Shown piece by piece: positions 60,053 to 64,000 of a stretch of 64,000 nucleotides of DNA. A program made the position numbers and the translations under genes. Source of the DNA: Fratercula arctica (lineage: Eukaryota > Chordata > Aves > Charadriiformes > Alcidae); the NCBI GenBank assembly GCA_947846985.1, contig CANTUZ010000025.1, positions 248,001-312,000 on the forward strand. The letters are read 5' to 3'. Position 1 is the first letter of the stretch; each line of letters opens with the position of its first letter. The notes beneath the pieces are model-generated. The model saw only the letters and a program-made list of their open reading frames with translations, ran no database searches and had not been told where the DNA came from.

Positions 60053-60187
60053 CAAGATGGTCAGGGGACTGGAGCATTTGTCCTATTAGAAGAGCTTGAG
60101 GGAACTGGGCTTTTTCTGCCAGGATAAGAAAAAGCATAGGGGGAGGGGGAAGGAAACCTAACAGCAGCCTTCCACTACCTGCAGAGA
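60053..60187 (+). mobile_element. CR1 copy, right part
   Basis: Continuation of the CR1 from 57,955-58,877: caagatggtcaggggactgg, then gagcttgagggaactgggct, the conserved ELGLFSLE region. It is cut at about 60,188 by the 3' end of the next CR1, in opposite orientation. Confidence 0.85.
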
Positions 60188-60189
60188 TT

Positions 60190-63100
60190 TCATAGAATCA
60201 TAGAATGGTTTTAGGTTGAAGGGACCTTAAAGATCATATAGTTCCACCCTCTCTGACATGGGCAGGGACACCTCCCACTAGACCACGTTCTTCAGAGCGC
60301 CATCCAGCCTGACCTTGAACACTTCCAGGGATGGGGCATCCACAGCTTCCCTGGGCAACTTGTTCCAGTGTCTCACCACCCACATAGTGAAAAATTTCTT
60401 CCTGATATCTAACCTAAATCTCCCCTCTTTCAGTTTGAAGACATTAACCCTTGTCCTATCACTACATGCCCTTGTAAAAAGTCCCTCCACAGCTTTCCTG
60501 TAGGCGCCCTTCAGGTACTGGAAGGCCGCTATAAGGTGTCCCCGGAGCCTTCTCTTCTCCAGGCTGAACAACCCCAACTCTCTCAGCCTGTCTTCACAGG
60601 AGAGGTGCTCCAGCCCTCTGATCATCTTCGTGGCCCTCTGCTGGACCCACTCCAACAGGTCCATGTCTTTCCTGTGCTGAGGGCTCCAGAGCTGGATGCA
60701 AAACTCCGGGTGGGGTCTCACGAGAGCAGAGTAGAGGGACAGAATCACCTCCCTCGCCCTGCTGGCCACGCTTCTTTTGATGCAGCCCAGGATGCGGTTG
60801 GCCTTCTGGGCTGTGAGTGCATGTTGACGACTCATGTTGAGCTTCTCATCCACCAACACCCACTAGTCCTTCTCCTCAGGGCTGCTCTCAAGCCATTCTC
60901 CACCCAGCCTGTATTTGTGCCTGGGATTGCCCCGACTGAGGTGCAGGACCTTGCACTTGTCCCACTTGAACTTCATGAGGTTTGCACAGGCCCACCTCTC
61001 AAGCCTCTCCACGTCCCTCTGGATGGCATCCCTTCCCTCCAGCGTGTCAACCACTCCAAACAGCTTGATGTCGTTGGCAAACTTGCTGAGGGTGCACTCA
61101 ATCCCACTGTCCATGTCGCCAACAAAGATGTTAAATAATATCGGTCCCAGTACCGACCCCTGAGGAACACCATTCATCTCTGGTTTCCACTTGGACATCA
61201 AGCCGCAGACGACAACACTTTGAGTGCAACCGTCCAGCCAATTCCTTATCCACCGAGTGGTCCATCTGTCAAATCCATGCCCCTCCAATTTAGAGACCAG
61301 GATGTCATGCAGGACAGTGTCAAATGCTTTGCTCAAGTCCAGGTAGATGACGTCTGTTGCTCTTCCCTTATCTACCAACGCTGTAACCCCGTCTTAGAAG
61401 GCCACCAAATTTGTCAGGCAAGATTTCCCCTTAGTGAAGCCACGTTGGCTGTCACCAATCACCTCCTTATTTTCCATGTGCCTTAGCAGAGATTCCAGGG
61501 GGATCTGCTCCATGTTCTTGCCGGGCACAGAGGTGAGACTGACCGGTCTGTAGTTTCCCGGGTCTTCCTTTTTTCCCTTTTTAAAAACGGGGGTTACGTT
61601 TCCCCTTTTCCAGTCAGCAGGCACTTCACCGGACTGCCATGACTTCTCAAATATGATGGATAGTGGCTTAGTAACTTCATCCACCAGCTCCCTCAGGACC
61701 CACAGATGAATCTCATCAGGTCCCATTGGACTTGTGCACCTTCAGACTCCTCAGCTGGTCTCAAACCTGATCTTCTCCTACAGTGGGAGGTTCCTCATTC
61801 TCCCAGTCCCTGCCTTTGCCTTCTGTGACTTGGGCGGTGCGGCTAGAGCCCTTGCCGGTGAAGACCGAGGCAAAGAAGTCATTCGGTACCTCAGCCTTCT
61901 CCGTATCCTGGGTGACCAGGTCTCCTGTTTCCTTCCGGAGAGGGCCCACGTCTTCCCTAGTCTTCCTTTTGTCACTGACATACCTGTAGAAAGCATTCTT
62001 GTTGCCCTTGATGTCCCTGGCCAGATTTAACTCTCTCTGGGCTTTAGCCTTCCTAACCTGATCCCTGGCTCCTCGGACAATTTCTCTGTATTCCTCCCAG
62101 GCTACCTGTCCTTGCTTCCACCCTCTGTAGGCTTCCTTTTTCTGTTTGAGTTTGTCCAGGAGCTCCTTGTTCATCCATGCAGGCCTCCTGGAGTTTTTGC
62201 CCGACTTCCTCTTTGTCGGGATGCATCGCTCCTGAGCTTGGAGGAGGTGATCCTTGAATATTAGCCAGCTTTCTTGGGCCCCTCTTCCTTCCAGGGCTTT
62301 AGCCCATGGTACTCTGCCAAGCAGATCCCTGAAGAGGCCAAAGTCTGCTCTCCTGAAGTCCAGGGCAGTGAGCTTGCTGCGCGCCCTCCTCGCTGCCCTA
62401 AGGATCTCAAACTCCACCATCACATGGTCACTGCAGCCAAGGCTGCCCTAGAGCGTGGCATTCCCCACCAGCCCCTCCTTGTTGGTGAGAACAAGGTCCA
62501 GCATGGCACCTCTCCTCATTGGTTCCTCTATCACTTGGAGAAGTAATCGTCGAGGCATTCCAGGAACTTCCCGGATTTCTTACGCCCTGCTGTGTTGTCC
62601 CTCCAACAGATATCGGGGTGGTTGAAGTCCCCCATGAGGACCAGGGCCTGTGAACGTGAGGCTGCTCCTATCTGTCTATAGAGGGCCTCATTCGCTCGGT
62701 CTTCCTGGTCAGGTGGCCTCTAGCAGACCCCCACTGTAATGCTGCAATGTCACCTGTCCCTGCCCTCCCTTTAACCTGTGAGCTCTCCATTGGCTCCTCA
62801 TCCATCCCCAGGCAGAGCTCCATGCACTCCAGCTGGTCCTTGACATAGAGGGCGACACCCCCCTCCTCGTCTCCCCTGCCTGTCCTTCCTGAAGAGTCTG
62901 TATCCTTCCATTCCAGTACTCCAGTCATAGGAGCCATCCCACCATGTCTCCGCGATGCCAATAAGATCATAGCCGTGCAAAGCGTGTGCATGTCTCTATC
63001 TCCTCTTGTTTGTTCCCCGTGCTATGTGTGTTTTCATAGAGGCATTTAAATTGTCCCCCCCTCCCCGATGAATCCTTATGGTAGTGAAGTAGAACTATTT
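60190..63100 (-). mobile_element. CR1, nearly full-length ORF2 (endonuclease to C-terminus), decayed
   Basis: The 3' tail atagaatcatagaatggttt is at 60,192. On the minus strand, in order: endonuclease (about 62,990-62,670; AETWWD visible, in two frames), linker with coiled basic region (62,423-61,761), RT start (61,726-61,394; [15 protein letters not shown]), RT core (61,378-60,863; [26 protein letters not shown]) and C-terminus (60,859-60,278). Two frameshifts (near 62,550 and 61,745) and two in-frame stops (near 61,390 and 60,861) break it. The catalytic FADD is FAND (KFANDIKL), losing an essential Asp. Nearly 2.9 kb long, the longest CR1 in the window. Confidence 0.93.
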
Positions 63101-63103
63101 TCA

Positions 63104-64000
63104 CAGAATCACAGAATGGTAGGGGTTGGAAGGGACCTTCGGAGATCATCTAGTCCAAACCCCCTGCCAGAGTAGGGTCACCCAGAGCAGGTTGGGCAGG
63201 AATGCATCCAGGCGGGTTTTGAATATCTCCATAGAAGGAGACTCCACCACCTCTCTGGGCAGCCTGTGCCAGTGCTCTGCCACCCTCAAAGCAAAGAATT
63301 TTTTCCTCAAGTTGAGATGGAATTTCCTCTGTTCTAGCTTGTGCCCGTTGCCCCTTGTCCTGTCGCTGGGCACCAATGAGAACAGTTTGACCCCATCCTC
63401 TTGACACCCGCCCTTTAGATATTTATAAACATTGATGAGGTCCCCTCTCAGTCTTCTCTTCTCCAGGCTAAACAGACCCAGGGCTCTCAGCCTTTCCTCA
63501 TAAGAGAGGTGTTCCAGTCCCTTGACCATCTTTGTAGCCCTCCGCTGGACTCTCTCCAGTAGTTCCCTGTCCTTCTTGAACTGGGGAGCCCAGAACTGGA
63601 CACAGTACTCCAGGTGCGGCCTCACCAGGGCAGAGTAGAGGGGGAGGATGACCTCCCTCCACCTGCTGGCCATGCTCTTTTTAATGCACCCCAGGAGACC
63701 ATTGGCCTTCTTGGCCACAAGGGCACATTGCTGCCTCATGGTCAACCTGTTGTCCACCAGGACTCCCAGGTCTCTCCCTGCAGAGCTGCTTTCCAGCAGG
63801 TCCGCCCCCAACCTGTACCGGTGCATGGGGTTATTCCTCCCCAGGTGCAGGGCCCTACGCTTGCCCTTGTTGAATTTCATTAGGTTCCTCTCCGCCCAAC
63901 TCTCCAGCCTGTCCAGGCCTCGCTGAATGGCGGCACAGCCTTCCGGTGTGTCAGCCACCCCTCCCAGCTTTGTGTCAGCAGCAAACTTGCTGAGGGTGCA
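63104..64000 (-). mobile_element. CR1, 3' part, continues past the window
   Basis: The 3' tail cacagaatcacagaatggta starts at 63,104. A single open frame runs on the minus strand from 63,958 to 63,146 (270 codons), covering the RT thumb and C-terminal region ([18 protein letters not shown], then [20 protein letters not shown], then [20 protein letters not shown]). It is well preserved and abuts the 5' side of the preceding CR1 in the same orientation, so one probably inserted next to or into the other. Confidence 0.93.

Larger units (their letters stand above)
57697..64000 (-). other. RNF38 intron continuing upstream (repeat-filled)
   Basis: No further RNF38 exon is visible to the end of the window. 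Apart from about 115 bp next to the exon, essentially everything is the transposon sequence listed below. Confidence 0.75.

Noticed and set aside
60536..61138. 200-codon plus-strand frame
   Set aside because: It is the antisense shadow of the CR1 RT on the other strand.

Overview
This window looks like bird nuclear DNA, most likely from the female-specific W chromosome. The evidence for a bird is the abundance of CR1 non-LTR retrotransposons, whose 3' ends carry the typical ATTCTATG-type tails, together with avian-style LTRs and a recognisable vertebrate gene. Assignment to the W is inference. It rests on a huge A/T-tract satellite with EcoRI sites, dense retroelements, and RNF38, which is Z-linked in birds as I recall. 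A repeat-rich Z, autosomal or germline-restricted segment is not excluded.

Layout. 1-29,785 is one satellite built from a 135-bp unit (L) and a 91-bp derivative (S). From 1 to about 23,080 the G/T-rich strand is on top; at a GGGATCCC junction the array flips, and to 29,785 the C/A-rich strand is on top. The array has a 948-bp higher-order repeat near its left end, a 1.6-kb block repeated 4,383 bp away, and smaller duplications in the flipped arm. A separate GC-rich minisatellite of about 33-36 bp follows without a spacer (29,791-31,855). 31,860-41,807 is a retroelement graveyard: antisense LTRs, CR1 fragments, an LTR inside another LTR, and a decayed ERVL-like pol (RNase H and integrase) followed by its probable 3' LTR. 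41,808-47,120 is AT-rich DNA with a solo LTR and an old CR1; its right part may contain the RNF38 3' UTR. 47,121-57,696 holds the last six coding exons of RNF38 on the minus strand, encoding the C-terminal 212 residues including the complete RING-H2 domain. Its introns hold CR1 copies and a three-level nest (LTR > LTR > CR1) whose two LTR insertions have perfect 5-bp target duplications. 57,815-64,000 is almost entirely CR1 plus a 1,170-bp LTR, and is the 5' part of an RNF38 intron.

The only host gene seen is RNF38, a probable E3 ubiquitin ligase. All splice junctions in the window begin with GT and end with AG, and the frame is intact, so it may be expressed despite its heterochromatic surroundings. 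The hundreds of long open frames in the satellite are a by-product of a repeat with few stop codons and are not annotated as genes. I found no undescribed biochemical system. The most notable structures are the dyad-bearing satellite with a polarity switch and the intact ubiquitin-ligase gene close to it.
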